Part shown: one piece after another, positions 23,582 through 34,889 of the stretch
Layout of the letters: every line of letters begins with the position of its first letter
How positions within the stretch are numbered: the stretch's first letter is position 1
Source of the DNA: Talpa occidentalis
Taxonomy: Eukaryota; Chordata; Mammalia; Eulipotyphla; Talpidae
Reading direction: 5' to 3'
Length of the DNA stretch: 64,000 nt
NCBI RefSeq assembly: GCF_014898055.3
Contig: NW_023601104.1
Coordinates: forward strand, 82,381,106-82,445,105
Program-made: the position numbers and the translations under genes
Notes under the pieces: model-generated
The model's input: the letters and a program-made list of their open reading frames with translations, nothing else
Told to the model about the DNA's origin: nothing
Database searches by the model: none

Positions 23582-23765
23582 AGTAGTTCTGATGCTAATT
23601 CCAGGATGATTGCATAAGAATCACTAAGGGGTTCTAAAAACACAATTTATATAGCTCAATCCTGGGGAAGTATAATTCAGAATTTCCAAAATAAGGTTTA
23701 AGTAAGCTTTTTTCTTTAATCTCCCAGGTTATTTTGATATCAAACCAGTTTTGTGACAACCACTC
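23582..23765 (+). mobile_element. MER5-like hAT DNA transposon remnant
   Basis: 'AGTAGTTCTGATGCTAATTC', 'GCATAAGAATCACTAAGGGG', 'TTCTAAAAACACAATTTATA' and 'TTGTGACAACCACTCCC' follow the MER5A layout (GTTCTCAA...AGAATCACCTGGGGGGCTT...AAACACAGATTGCTGG...ACCACT). It is non-autonomous, ancient and heavily diverged. Confidence 0.6.
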
Positions 23766-23769
23766 CCTT

Positions 23770-25170
23770 TACCATTTCAATAGTTATGATAGGCAAACTT
23801 GTCCTAATAACACAGCAGAACATCCTGTTCCTCTTTCATCTCTGATGTGGGATAAGAGCACTAAGAGTGTCCTTGTGTTGGAAGCAGGGTAAACTTCCAC
23901 TGACTTCCCCAAGGTTGGCACCTGTTTTGAATAGCACTTTATTCAAGGATCAATTAACAACAGCAAAAAATAATTAAATGCAAGGGAAATATAAATTCCA
24001 GAAGGAATTCAGTAAGACCTCTGGGACTTCAGACAGAAGAAGTGATTTTCATTTGCAAGATAAAATAAATGTTGATGTGCAATAGAGATATTTGCAATGT
24101 AATTGAGAAAGAAATGGCAGCAAAATAAAAGATGCCTACTGGGGTGTGCTTTAGGAACTTGGAGCAACTTTCATTTTCAGAAATTTACCATGCTGAAAAT
24201 TAACTTACTTCAGGAAGGAGGTAAGTTGATTTCCACTACTTTCAATTTCCAAAGGTGACATTCACATGAGACAAAACATGTGACCAATGTGTCACTGCGC
24301 ACAGCATGTGAACATCATAGTCACCAGAAAATGGGCCTTTACAGATGGGAAGTGTGAGAAAGAATGGACACTTATATGTAAATTCTGTATTGTGAATAGA
24401 GACACTGCAGATGGTTAAATGTTTTAGCCAGAAAATAAAAGGATTTTAGCATCTTGTATTTTTTTTTTATTAATTCTATTACTGTTAATACAAATCATGT
24501 TTAATGAGCTTTTCTTAAATGGAAACATTGAAGTGAAAATATGTTCTTTCATTAGTACTAAAATAAGGAAGACTTTAGAAAATGCTCGAGTGCCCTGTAT
24601 TCATTTTACCTTCATTGTCTATAAAATTAAAAATAACTGTTATTTATTATATAATCCTTGAAAAGAAAATGACAGTGCACACCCATTTATTATTGTCATT
24701 TCATTGTAAATGAGCATAAGTTTTCTTCAATCAAGATATTCAAAGAATAACCAGGCCTACCTTTGTTTACAACTTCAGGTGAAGGTGGACTTTCGAATTC
24801 CCTTTGCAAGTAAGTTTTCCAGGAATTTTAGACCTTTGTTCCAGGGAGTTGGCAAACTGCTGCTGCCCTACAGTGAGCTTTGGATGCAGGGGATGGTCTG
24901 CTCCCAAAGTCAAGTCTTTGCTTAGTCACTAGAGAATGTGGGTGTCTGCAGTGAATATACTAGCCTCACACTGACCAAACTTCTAGCAACCCACAGCTTA
25001 GTCATTATCTTTATTTTCTGTTCTCCAAGATGATTTGACTCTTTCAGAGTTTTTACTCACATAAATGAGGTCTGTCTTTATAGCTTAATGCTATCTGCAA
25101 CTCTACCTTCATCATATTTTTCCCTTTTAATTCTATTTGATACTTGACTTTCTATTCTTTTCGTCCCTGA
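23770..25170. other. No gene recognised
   Basis: Unassigned. A poly(T) lies near 24460. A plus frame at 24710-24925 (71 residues) has no family resemblance that I can see. Confidence 0.5.
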
Positions 25171-25186
25171 ATTTTTTAAGATTTTT

Positions 25187-25412
25187 TTAAAAGATTTTAT
25201 TTATTTTTGCATAGAAGAAGTAGAGTGCAGGCCAGAGGTGCTGGGGATGAGGACCCACCAGAGACAGAGCAGGGAGCAGAACAGGGAGAGCTACTGAAAT
25301 ACACTGCTGAGGGGAGTAGCAGGCGAGACAGGAGAGGTCTGCTGCTCCATATGGGTAGCTCCCTGGCTAGGCCTTGAACTCAGGCCACTGTGGTGATAGC
25401 CCGATAGCCTCA
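25187..25412 (-). mobile_element. tRNA-derived SINE, minus strand, head truncated
   Basis: It contains the family's GCTGAGGGGAGTAGCAGGCG and GACAGGAGAGGTCTGCTG core complement. It stops after GATAGCCCGATAGCCTCAC without the usual CCACCAGGGAGGCCC end, so about 30 bp of the tRNA-like head are lost. The flanks (TGAATTTTTTAAG, TGATTTTTTAAAC) may be a diverged TSD. Confidence 0.85.
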
Positions 25413-25825
25413 CTGATTTTTTAAACCCTATGTTCAGCTAGCTGGAGAGTAAAATTCAACTTAGTTCATCTTCGCTCTCATCCCTCAAGCTCTTCCTTAA
25501 AATTAAAATTTTACCAGTCATGGGGAAATCACATGTGTTCATGGTTTCCTCCTCAGGTTGATGTGTCCTATGTTTAGATTACTTAAGTTTTTATAAAATG
25601 CCTTCCCAGCTCATTTTCACCCTGGCACATTGTCTATTATTTTGGTCTTCCTTAAGACACCCCACAAGAACCAAGGCCTCAGTTGCTCCTTCTGCATTGT
25701 TTAGATGTCAGCACTTCGTGCCTTTCATTGAACATTATGATTTCAAGATTCTTTATGCTGCAGGTCTATTTTATAATTTATATTATATAATTTTAATATA
25801 TTTTTGAGACTGATATCATGTTCTT
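25413..25825. other. No gene recognised
   Basis: Unassigned. The frame at 25598-25807 ends in low-complexity I/Y/F residues and looks like chance. Confidence 0.5.
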
Positions 25826-25829
25826 CAGT

Positions 25830-25920
25830 TTTCAGAAAGAAGAATCAAGGCTGCATGAGCTGCCCCTAGTCATCAGACTCATAAGTGGAGTAGCAACATT
25901 TGGACTCAACTGTTCAAACC
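25830..25920 (-). mobile_element. MIR fragment, antisense
   Basis: 'TTTTCAGAAAGAAGAATCAA', 'GGCTGCATGAGCTGCCCCTA' and 'AAGTGGAGTAGCAACATTTG' match the complement of the MIR core (ATTTTACAGATGAGGAAACTGAGGC...GTCACACAGCTAGTAAGTGGCAGAGC). A SINE has inserted at its right end. Confidence 0.65.
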
Positions 25921-25940
25921 CCAAGCCCTGTACATTAACT

Positions 25941-26191
25941 GTTTTTTTAAGATTTATTTATTTATGCATATAAGAACTGGGGTACAGGCCAGAGATGTGG
26001 GGGCTGAGAGGATTCACCAGAGACAGAGTGGGGAGCAGAACAGGAGGATCTACTGTCCAGACAGGGGAGGTCTGCTGTACCATGTGGGTCAGCAACCTGG
26101 CTGGGGATCAAACTTAGGCTGCAGTGGCTGTTGATAACTTCACAGTGCTGCGAGGAGACTCGCAGGTGCCCCTTGTGCCACCAGGGAGGCC
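25941..26191 (-). mobile_element. tRNA-derived SINE, type B, minus strand
   Basis: Complete copy from the TTTTTTTAAGATTTATTTAT tail complement to CTTGTGCCACCAGGGAGGCC. The 20-bp TSD CCAAGCCCTGTACATTAACT at 25921-25940 recurs at 26192-26211 with one mismatch. The minus frame 25962-26195 is a SINE read-through. Confidence 0.95.
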
Positions 26192-26211
26192 CCAAGACCT
26201 GTACATTAACT

Positions 26212-26951
26212 TTGATGCCAAAATGTATGTTGTCTGTTTGGTGCCTTATTTTGGTTCATTGTATTTCAAACTAGCAAATGAATCCTCTGACAAGAATTAG
26301 TATGTTTCATAATTATTCCAGAAAAAAAAAACCCAAACATGTAGTCCATTTTCTCGAAGATTTTATTTATTTTTGTGTAAAAGAACTGATTAACTGGTTA
26401 AATAATGGAACTTACTTCATTTTATGTATATGGTATAGTCTCCATTTTTTAATAATTTGTCCAATAAAATGTCTACTTATATTTTATTCATAATAGGCAA
26501 ATGTTTATATGGCAATGCAAACATAGTGGGAAAGGTAAGTACATTTTATTTGGTTTAAAAATTTGACCTGGGATTCAAATTTTCATGACAGTTTCCTCAC
26601 AGTTTCAAAAACTATTTTGGGAGATGAAGCCAGTAGAGGGCTCTCTAATTCTTGAAATATAAAGGAGAAAGGAGATAACACATTTGACTTCTGGTGAACA
26701 GATTTGATTTGATTGCACCAATGACAGGAATAAACTTCATGCAGACTTGCTGAAATGGTACACTTTATGCTGTTTTGTCATGTGGCTTAAAATGGGAAAG
26801 CTATTCTTCACCTTCCTCGTCCTTGACAAGTCCCAGAGATTGTTGAAGAAATCGGTACCAGCGAGACAATTCCGTTCTGGCCAGAGCACGGCCTTTATCA
26901 GTGCAGACCCACTTCTTCCTTTGGATTTAAGTTACCAGGAGAACTGTGACT
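26212..26951. other. No gene recognised
   Basis: Unassigned. The part at about 26740-26950 is less AT-rich and holds a 68-residue plus frame (26747-26953) that I cannot relate to any family. Confidence 0.45.
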
Positions 26952-26966
26952 AAGAGCTACAGATGG

Positions 26967-27297
26967 GGGCCTCCCCAGTGGCGCAGTGGTTGAGCGCTGG
27001 GTTGCGAAGCTGCCTGCGGTCTCTGCGGCACCAGTTCGATACCCAGCTGTTCCCTGGCCACCAGCGAGGGTCCCACATGGTGCGCAGACCTAGACCTCTC
27101 CTGCCGCCCGCTGCTCCCCTCAGCAGTGTACCTCGGTCCTTCTGCCTGCTCTGCTCCCCGCTCTGGCTCTGGTGAATTCTCTCACCCTCCCACGCTTCTG
27201 ACTGTACCCAGTGCATGTATAAAGAAAACAAACAAACAAACAAACAAATAAATAAATAAAACATGCATCTATAAAAAAAAAAGATTTAAAAAAAAAA
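26967..27297 (+). mobile_element. tRNA-derived SINE, type A, long composite tail
   Basis: It starts GGGCCTCCCCAGTGGCGCAG, with B box CAGTTCGATACCC near 27031, and ends GACTGTACCCAGTGCATGTA. Then come (AAAC)n, (AAAT)n and 'AAAACATGCATCTATAAAAA'. The perfect 15-bp TSD AAGAGCTACAGATGG lies at 26952-26966 and 27298-27312. The tail motif is shared with the copy at 49952. Frames at 26950-27264 and 26963-27175 are read-throughs. Confidence 0.97.
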
Positions 27298-27312
27298 AAG
27301 AGCTACAGATGG

Positions 27313-28679
27313 ACTCTGTCCTCTACAGGGGACAGCAAGTTGATGGTGGTGTTGTGATATCTGATGCCAATGCAAAAATGTAGGACCTGTTTATGTTTAC
27401 TAAGATAGAGGCAGAATCCGGGGACTTTAGAAACATGAGGTAGAGAAAAAATATAGTATGTCAATTTATCCCTAGCAGATAGCATGACGCTCTCTATGCT
27501 TTGAAATAAGAAAGTTGAAAGGAAAGAAAATAAAGGGAAATCATGCTTTTAAAGTATTGGCTAAATTCTATTCCAGCATTAAAACAAAAGGAGAATAGTA
27601 ATCACATCTATCAGCACAGGCATGGGTGTGTCCATATAAACACATTGTGTATCTGAATATAGTTTCCTGCCTTTAAAGACAATCTCCCACCACCACCCCC
27701 ATTCAGAAACCAGTGTAGCTCTGTTACATATTGTACCTTCAGCTGTTCTTTTTCAGAAGCCACAATTTAAAAATTTTCTAAATAAACCTAGTGGAATATA
27801 TGTGTTCTGTCAGGACAGATTTCTGTGTTTTGAGACAGGATACATTTCAATATCTCATCCTAAAAACAAGGCAGGGAAAGACCAAGATGCTATCTTCAGA
27901 ATCTGCATCCAGATGTGAAATGCCTGAGTGTGGCTTATAAAGGGTGTGTGTGGAATTGTCGCTGAGCTGCAGCTTTCACAGTAAGTTGACGCATGTTAGA
28001 GATCTCTAAACACATATGACTTGAATGAAAGTAGCATTACGCATTTTTGAGGTTTGGAGTGACACAGTCAAGTAAGCATTCATACAGATAATTCCAGTGG
28101 CTAGGACACAGCAGTGTTATTTCACATAACTCACCAACCTCATATAGATTGAATGTGATATGAATGATCACAATAAGCCATCTTCAATTATTTCCATGCA
28201 ATTTGAGGTTCTTGCATATGCCAGTTCTCTCTAGGAGAAAGGAATCTGATCCTGAGCAGCAACGGACACAGAAGGATATAAAGATTCCTCACTATAAGCA
28301 GAGCTCACTCTGCCCAGCTTCCCTAGTGTCAAATTCCCAAAATCCAAGTCCTCAATTCAGCTCCCTTCACCACAGAAATTATGAGCACAGGAAAAAGACA
28401 CCATGTGCATCAATTTGTCAAATTTCAAATCCATGAAATAGGAAAATAAATAACTATGTATTTCAAATGAAATGCTCCACAATAAATATTAAAACTTTCA
28501 TGAAGCCTTTAACTCTTCAAAGGAAGGGGTAGCTGTATTTTCACTTTACTATTGTCGTCTTATCCATAGTCGAGTAAATGAATGGGTAAGCCAGAATTCT
28601 TCAGCCTGTTGATTATTCTTATAACACGGCATTTCATAAACACTCATTGAATTTCCAAAAACCTAGGTGTGCTGTGGAT
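27313..28679. other. No gene recognised
   Basis: Unassigned. A plus frame at 28164-28436 (90 residues, rich in S, H, P and K) has no recognisable domain and no supporting context. Confidence 0.45.
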
Positions 28680-28693
28680 AAAAAAGACATTCT

Positions 28694-28977
28694 GGGGCCT
28701 ACCTGGTGGCATAAGGGGTTAAGACGCAACCTATGAAGCTATCCGCAGCCACTGCAGCACAAATTTGATCCCTGGCCAGGGAGCACCCCCATGGCACAGC
28801 AGACCTCTCCTGTCTTGCCCACTGCTCCCCTCAGCAGTGTATTTCAGTTGATCTGCTTGTTCTGTTCCCTACTCTATCTCTGCTGAATCACCTCACCCCA
28901 CCCCCCACACACACACCTCTGGCCTGTACCCCAGATCTTGTGTGCATAAATAAATAAATATTAAAAAAAAAAAAGGA
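28694..28977 (+). mobile_element. tRNA-derived SINE, type B, hosting a second SINE in its tail
   Basis: It starts GGGGCCTACCTGGTGGCATA, with the GGGGTTAAGACGCAACCTAT head. Its B box has decayed to AAATTTGATCCC. It has CCCCACACACACAC before the end and CCAGATCTTGTGTGCATAAA with (TAAA)n. Its TSD AAAAAAGACATTCT (before) recurs as AAAAAGAGACATTCT only after the next SINE, near 29277-29292. The next SINE therefore sits inside this one's tail. Confidence 0.94.
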
Positions 28978-29276
28978 GGGCCTCCCCGGTGGCACAGCGG
29001 TTGAGCTCTGGGTTGCAAAGCTGCCCGCAGCCTCTGCAGCGCCGGTTCGATCCCTGGCTGCTCCACGGCCACCAGAGGAGGGTCCCACATGGCGTGCAGA
29101 CCTCTCCTGGCGCCCGCTGCTCCCCTCAGCAGTGTACTTCGGTCCTTCTGCCTGCTCTGCTCCCCGCTCTGGCTCTGGTGAACTCTCTCACCCTCCTGTG
29201 CTTCTGACTGTACCCAGTGCTTGTATAAATAAATAAATCTTTAAAAAAAATAAAATTAAATAAAATTTAAAAAAGG
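28978..29276 (+). mobile_element. tRNA-derived SINE, type A, inserted in the tail of the preceding SINE
   Basis: It starts GGGCCTCCCCGGTGGCACAG, with B box CCGGTTCGATCCC near 29042, the type A CCACCAGAGGAGGG block, and the end GACTGTACCCAGTGCTTGTA with AATAAATAAATC. Short flanking matches (AAAAAAGGA before, AAAAAAGGA after) fit a TSD taken from the host A-tail. Frames at 28888-29088, 28893-29090 and 28989-29207 are read-throughs. Confidence 0.95.
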
Positions 29277-29292
29277 AAAAAAAGAGACATTC

Positions 29293-30711
29293 TTTATGTT
29301 TGAACTGGATTGGTTGCTCAAGCTGGGTGGGAACTACTACAAACAGATAATAAACTGAATTATGCTTCTCTTTAGCTTGGAATGTTTGTAGGAAAGGAAG
29401 GACCTTGGAAACAGTGACAGGGATGATAGAATGAGAAAGAATATGGCATCTGTTCCCCGGCTATTTATAAAACAACTAAAAAGACAAAGCTTAACAGCAT
29501 ACTTTTAGTTGGTTCCATTATTGAAAATTACCGTATTTATGGGGTAATCATAGCAGATGATGCAAAACTAGCATAACAGCATTTTAAAAAATAGCTTTCT
29601 ACAGATCCTAGGGTTGATGACTAAAGCTTAAATCTTTAGTCTATATTCTAAAGATGAATGTGTCCCAAATGAGAAGAAGCAACACCTTCCTCCAAGCTGG
29701 TAAGAATAAGCTCTGTGTCTAACCCTCACTCCAGCCTCTTACCTCCACGACTTTATAAGACTAGGAAGAGAGAGAACATTCATCCTTGAGAGGTGTTGGG
29801 CTGAAGAATGCTAGGGTTTTCTCTCTGATGTCTCCAGGGAAGGGGCTGCTAAGATTCCCCATATCTCTAAGGGCAGTGCCAAGAAAATCACTTATAAATA
29901 CGGGGGGCTTCTCAAAAAGGAAAGAATGTTTTTCCTTCCCATATTGGATATGGTTTTGGTAATAATCATGTTTATTATTTCTGAACCTGCCTGATTTATG
30001 GAGAAGATATAGGTATAGAAAGATAGAAAGACACGTCTGAGCACAAGGAGGGACAGAAAGTGAAAGCTGACAATATTTCATCTACCTTTTATTTTGGGCA
30101 AAGATAACTTGTGTGTCTCCTGGCATTCACTGGCCCCTATAGCAGGTAGCTCAACATCCATTCTCTGACTGCCAACTTACCTCCAAGGATGGCTACCTGG
30201 GGTGCAGACCACATCCCCAAAAGCTGCATGCCCACACACAGAAAAGGTGCTCAGGACTGGGTTGGCTTAGGAGAATTCTGACTTAAGGATTATCCGCCAT
30301 GGACTTGCTTATAAACACTCATTCTTAAGCTCAAAAGAGCTATCATTAGACAAAACATCCAGGCTGGAGATGTGAATATTGAATTCTTCTGGACAAGTCT
30401 TCTAGTACCTCAACAATGCAGGAAAGCTATGAGATTGGCTTAAGAAATTGATGACAATTTTTTTTTTTTAACCAAGAAGGGGAGATTCCTTGGAACTCAG
30501 TGGAGTTAATGATGACAAATGAAAGAGGTTCAGGTATTCCCCACTCATGCTTAAAGCCGTAAGGAGGAACTACATTTGGTCATGACCCCTCAAAGCACAT
30601 CCATAATGGGGACATTTACTTTTCTCTATTTATTTTGATGTGTTCCTGGCCCTTGCTCTAACTCCCAGTGTCTCATTAATGTATATGAGTGTTTTCAGAT
30701 ATTTAGAGATA
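29293..30711. other. No gene recognised
   Basis: Unassigned. A minus frame at 29761-30081 (106 residues) is among the longest non-SINE frames in the window. It shows no domain or signal that I recognise, and one frame of this length is expected by chance in 64 kb. Confidence 0.5.
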
Positions 30712-30724
30712 AAATGACCAACTT

Positions 30725-30985
30725 GGGCCTCCCTGGTGGTGCAGGCGGTTGAGCTCAGCGCTGTGAAGCTGTCTGCAGCCTCTGCAGCGCGGTCTTGATC
30801 CTGGCCTGCTGGTGAGGGTCCCACATGGCGCTGCAGGCCTTTCCTGTCGTGCCCACTGCTCTCAGCAATGTGTTTCGTCAGTCTGCCTGTTCTGTTTCCC
30901 GCTTTGTCTCTGGTGAATCCTCTCACTCTACGGCGAATCTGGCCTATACCCCGGTTCTTCTATAAATAAATAAATACTTAAAAAA
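30725..30985 (+). mobile_element. tRNA-derived SINE, type C
   Basis: It starts GGGCCTCCCTGGTGGTGCAG. The B-box region is altered (GCGGTCTTGATCC). It ends CCCCGGTTCTTCTATAAATA with AATACTTAAAA. The TSD is AAAATGACCAACTT before and AAAATGACCAACGT after. The minus frame 30630-30926 is a read-through. Confidence 0.94.
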
Positions 30986-30999
30986 AAAATGACCAACGT

Positions 31000-32990
31000 A
31001 TAGGATACCAACTAATACACTGAATTTATAACTTGTTTTGCTTAAATATTACTTTTGCTTCTAGGCAACCTGAAAATTCAGAACAGATTTTTGTGAAAGC
31101 AATGACTAGCCCTAGTGATGACACTTGTTCATCCGATTCCCGTTGCAACTTTCAGAGATTCCAAGCTGAGCACTTTCAGCCATTTTTCCCCGTTGTTATT
31201 CAAGTCCAAAATTTTTGTATCTCTTTCCATGACAAACCAGTTTGAAAAGAATCAGGACACCAGGGCTGAGGTGCAGGGGTGGTAGGAAAGAGAAAGTGAG
31301 CATGCCAATTGCTATTAAATAAATTAGAAACTGTCGAGAAAGGGTTTTTTAACCACAATATGATTATACTTACCACTGGAATGTCTTTAAAGGGTATACT
31401 GAAGAACACAGTTTTGCTTCACATTCATGTCAAAAATCTAGCCTGTCCTCTATCACTATTAAGTGGAGAGAAAAAAAGCAGGAGAGAAGAGCAAAGAAAA
31501 GTTTAAAATGAGTAGGCATTTGGTAATTTAAAGATGTCTGATTGTCTATCCCAGTCAGCAAACAGGAGACAAAAAAAATGACCGCACAGAGCATGTTCAC
31601 ACACAATCTTTGTGATTACAGCACATTTCCACACAGTCTGTTGCTCCCACAAAGAAAATATGCCAGCCCTCACACATGAATAATTTGATTAAACATGATC
31701 AGCCAAATTGCTTATTTTCTGCAAATAAGGGACATTCAATTCTCTCGGATTGAAACGTGGTTTATTTTGGTTGTTTCCTCTTCAAAAAAGAATGAAAACT
31801 ATACAAAACTAACATGTAATGCATGTACTTCAAATATATTTTTGTTTATAGTACACACATATGCTAATCATTATTTAAAATCCTAGTCCCAGAGACCCAG
31901 CGCTCTGAATATAATTTTTGACAGTAATATTGGGTGAGAAAGTAGTCTTTTCCCATTTCAAATGCTGTGGAAATTCTTATAAGGAACATGCTTATTTGTG
32001 TAAATAAAACAAGATGACATTCTGGGAACCTGATTTCTCTTAATGAATAAGGAAATTGACCACAGATTTGTGAGTTCCAAAAAAACAGAGTAGACTAATG
32101 ATACCCCAGCTGATTTGTGTGAAGGTTCTGATTTGTGTAGACAGATTCAACAGGAAAGATACTGTGAAAGTCAAGAATTTTGGCTAATGTGATAATACAA
32201 ATAAATACATGTTTTTCATATGCAGGAGTCTAAAAATAAAAAGAAGGCTCTCGTCAAGCATGATGGAACTCTTCACAAGGCCCCATCTGACATAACATTA
32301 AAGTTGTGGCTTCTAGCATAAGATGAAAAGGATGTTCTGGTCCTGTGTGTCATGTGTGTGCCCCCTAATTTGTAAAGCAATTTCTACTACCTACACCTCT
32401 GCATTAAATATGAGGGCAGGCAGGAAATGGCACATAACATTGGCTAGAATATCTTCCACAAGTTTTGATTACAGTTTTCAGTCCAAATTACTACCAGAAA
32501 AATGGAAAACTGGTACCGTTCTATAGCTGAACCCACCAAAGCTTCTATCTTCTGAAATCTGCAGCAATAACATTATTTTTGGAAGTGCATGAATAACATG
32601 TTAGTTTTGTATAGTTTTCATTCTTTTTTGAAGTGGAAAGAAGTAAAATAAACCATGTTTCAATCCGAGAGGTGGGTGACACATAGGTGAGTTTTGCAAA
32701 ATGTGTGCATTTTAAACTCAAAATAAAAAAGATACAAATGCAGTCATGAAGTTAATTTTTTCCCTGAACATTTTAGTAGTATTAACATTTTAGTAGCCAC
32801 GAGGCAGTGCCAGTTGTGTCTTGTCCATTTGTCTCACCACTAGGTCTGACCCTTAAGTCATTAAATGTGTCAGGACATAAATACATATGACTCCAAAATT
32901 ATGTTTCCTGTGAATGTCTTCAAATGTTGCTAGAAAGGAATTTCTTTTTCCTTTATTGTATTAGTTAAAAGTTGGCTTTCAACTACACTA
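31000..32990. other. No gene recognised
   Basis: Unassigned. Frames at 31033-31245, 31200-31409 and 32323-32526 lack family features. The first is preceded by 'ACTTTTGCTTCTAG', which resembles a splice acceptor, but nothing else supports an exon. Confidence 0.45.
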
Positions 32991-32992
32991 AT

Positions 32993-33150
32993 TTTTTTTA
33001 AAGATTTATTTATTTGTGCATACAGGAACTGGGATGCAAGCCAGAGGTGTAGGGGGCGAGAGGATCCACCAGAGAGAGTAGGGAGCAGAACAGGCACATC
33101 TACTGGAATACACTGCTGAGGGGAGCAGCAGGCAAGGCAGGAGAGGCCTG
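32993..33150 (-). mobile_element. tRNA-derived SINE, minus strand, head half missing
   Basis: The tail and middle are present (TTTTTTTTAAAGATTTATTT, GCATACAGGAACTGGG, GCTGAGGGGAGCAGCAGGCA, AGGAGAGGCCTG). Sequence identity stops at about 33150, so the whole tRNA-like head with both promoter boxes is absent. This looks like a 5'-truncated insertion or a later deletion. Confidence 0.88.
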
Positions 33151-33186
33151 TCTTAAGGCATAACAATCTAGACAATTTCCTAAGCA

Positions 33187-33251
33187 AATGAGAGGAATGT
33201 GGCATAGTGCTTAATAGTGGTTAATGAGAGGCACGTGGCATAGTGGTTAAT
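33187..33251. repeat. Imperfect tandem duplication, unit about 36 bp
   Basis: AATGAGAGGAATGTGGCATA at 33187 recurs as AATGAGAGGCACGTGGCATA at 33223. Each is followed by GTGxTTAAT. The second copy begins the MIR-like segment. Confidence 0.85.
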
Positions 33252-33485
33252 ATGTCAGAAACCTGCAACTTGCTAACTGGCTATAGCTAAGATTTTAGTG
33301 GTGTTGTAGCTCAGTTTTGTTAGTTTAAAATAAGAGAGAAATAATACCTACTACTTGCAGAAGCAAGTTACAGTGGTTATTAAGAAGAATAAATAGGACT
33401 AATGGGCTGTTGAGATGAATAAATGATATCTGTTAAGAATTTAGGACAATATTTGACACATAAGTGCTACAAAAGTACTGGCCAA
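33225..33485 (+). mobile_element. MIR SINE remnant, sense
   Basis: 'GTGGCATAGTGGTTAATATG', then 'GTAGCTCAGTTTTGTTAGTT', 'AAATAAGAGAGAAATAATAC', 'GTTGAGATGAATAAATGATA' and 'AGGACAATATTTGACACATA' follow the MIR order from head to 3' end. It is diverged, with an extra segment near 33350-33390. Confidence 0.65.
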
Positions 33486-33499
33486 ATCATTTAAATACT

Positions 33500-33660
33500 G
33501 TGTTAATAAATTAGTTATATTTGTGTATTTATAAATTTATGTTTATATTTAAATTTATATTATACATATATTTCAATTTATATTATAAATTTTTATTTGT
33601 ATGTTAGCATAATTAATATTTATTGAAAAGCTAAAATATTTACTATTTAAAACAAATACT
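33500..33660. repeat. AT-rich low-complexity tract
   Basis: Repeated TTTATATTTAAATTTATATTA-like sequence with no recognisable body. Confidence 0.75.
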
Positions 33661-34088
33661 CTTAAAAATGGGGAAAGTCAAGCTGTAGAATATTCGGTCA
33701 ATATATTTTACCAGCACTTTCTTTGATTTGGCATAACCCGTTGACTCACATATGAGGCCTCTGTCCTCTTTAAGTTGTGCTTGGCTGGGCATCATTCATA
33801 TAATCGTCAGCACACAGAACGCTGACTTAGTATCTTCATTTCCTTGCATGTTTCTACTCATTTTCCTTCATTCACTGATTTGATTGAGCCTAATCCACCA
33901 AATATAATAACATAAGTATATTATTTTTGATACTCTGAGATCAAAACATCATTCTACTATATTTTTTTACTGGGAAAACGGTAGAGGAAAGAGGTGCTAA
34001 TGTTATCTGTTCCTGCTGTTATTACTATGGGCAATTATTCACTCTAGACTATATTTCCATTGTAAAAGTTTAAGGTTGCCAGCACCTC

Positions 34089-34681
34089 TGTGAGTCTGCT
34101 ACTTTTAAGCGGCCTATTCAGCCACCATTTTGTTACCTACAGTTCTAAATTCTAAGCAAGGTCAAAATGACCCATTCAGTTACAGGAGCCCAACCCTGTA
34201 AGGTGCCCTTCAAATCAAACAAGAACACAAAGCTGGATCACATTGGGAAGGCTATACATCATGAAGTATGGTGGGGAAGGCCCAGGGGGCTGAGGACAGA
34301 TGCATAACAAAGAACCCCAGAAGCTAATCAGTGGAAAGCCTTGTTGATAAGATTAAAACCCTGGCTAGGGAACTAGGGCATGATCTCAATGGCAATAAGG
34401 AGTCATCAAGCAGATAAGAAGTGCCTGGAGGGCAGACTCACACCCCTTGATCTTCTATATTCTTCCCCTTTTCTTTAATCTCCTTCCCTTTCCTTTTACT
34501 CCTCCCCCTTACAAACAATGCTATATATTAAGGCTGTAAACAATGCTGTATAAAAAGGCCAGGATCTTGTTCTTCAGCAGCATCCTGCATTATGTAGCCG
34601 CTCCAAGACTCCCATTTCTTTATCAGTGTGGTGTTGCCAATGCAACACACCTCTATCAAACAAATTTTTCCCTTGTCTACA
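34089..34681 (+). mobile_element. Probable solo LTR
   Basis: The possible 5' end is TGTGAGTCTGCTAC and the possible 3' end TTGTCTACA. Inside are a pyrimidine-rich stretch (34450-34510), TATA-like GCTATATATTAAGG and GTATAAAAAGGCC near 34520-34560, then a short R/U5-like end. No flanking viral genes are seen. The ends are inferred from TG...CA only; I found no TSD. Confidence 0.5.
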
Positions 34682-34889
34682 TATTGAATATTTCAACTAT
34701 TTGATAATTCACTACTGTTTTTTTTTTTTTCTGGGTTCCTAACAAAATACTAGCATTGTTGTCATCAGATGTAAAGGATTTAAATACACAGAAATCCCTT
34801 TTAAGTAATAACAAAAGGAAAGGTGAAGTGGAAACCTCTTTCAGAAGTTGAAGAGAAGTCAACATAGAAAAGTAGGTGAAATGAATCAC

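Noticed and set aside
29761..30081. 106-residue minus frame outside SINEs
   Set aside because: No recognisable domain, start context or neighbouring exon. A frame of about this length is expected by chance in 64 kb of such DNA.
31033..31245. 70-residue frame preceded by a splice-acceptor-like CTTTTGCTTCTAG
   Set aside because: A single weak splice-like string in a T-rich region is common. No donor site or second exon was found.
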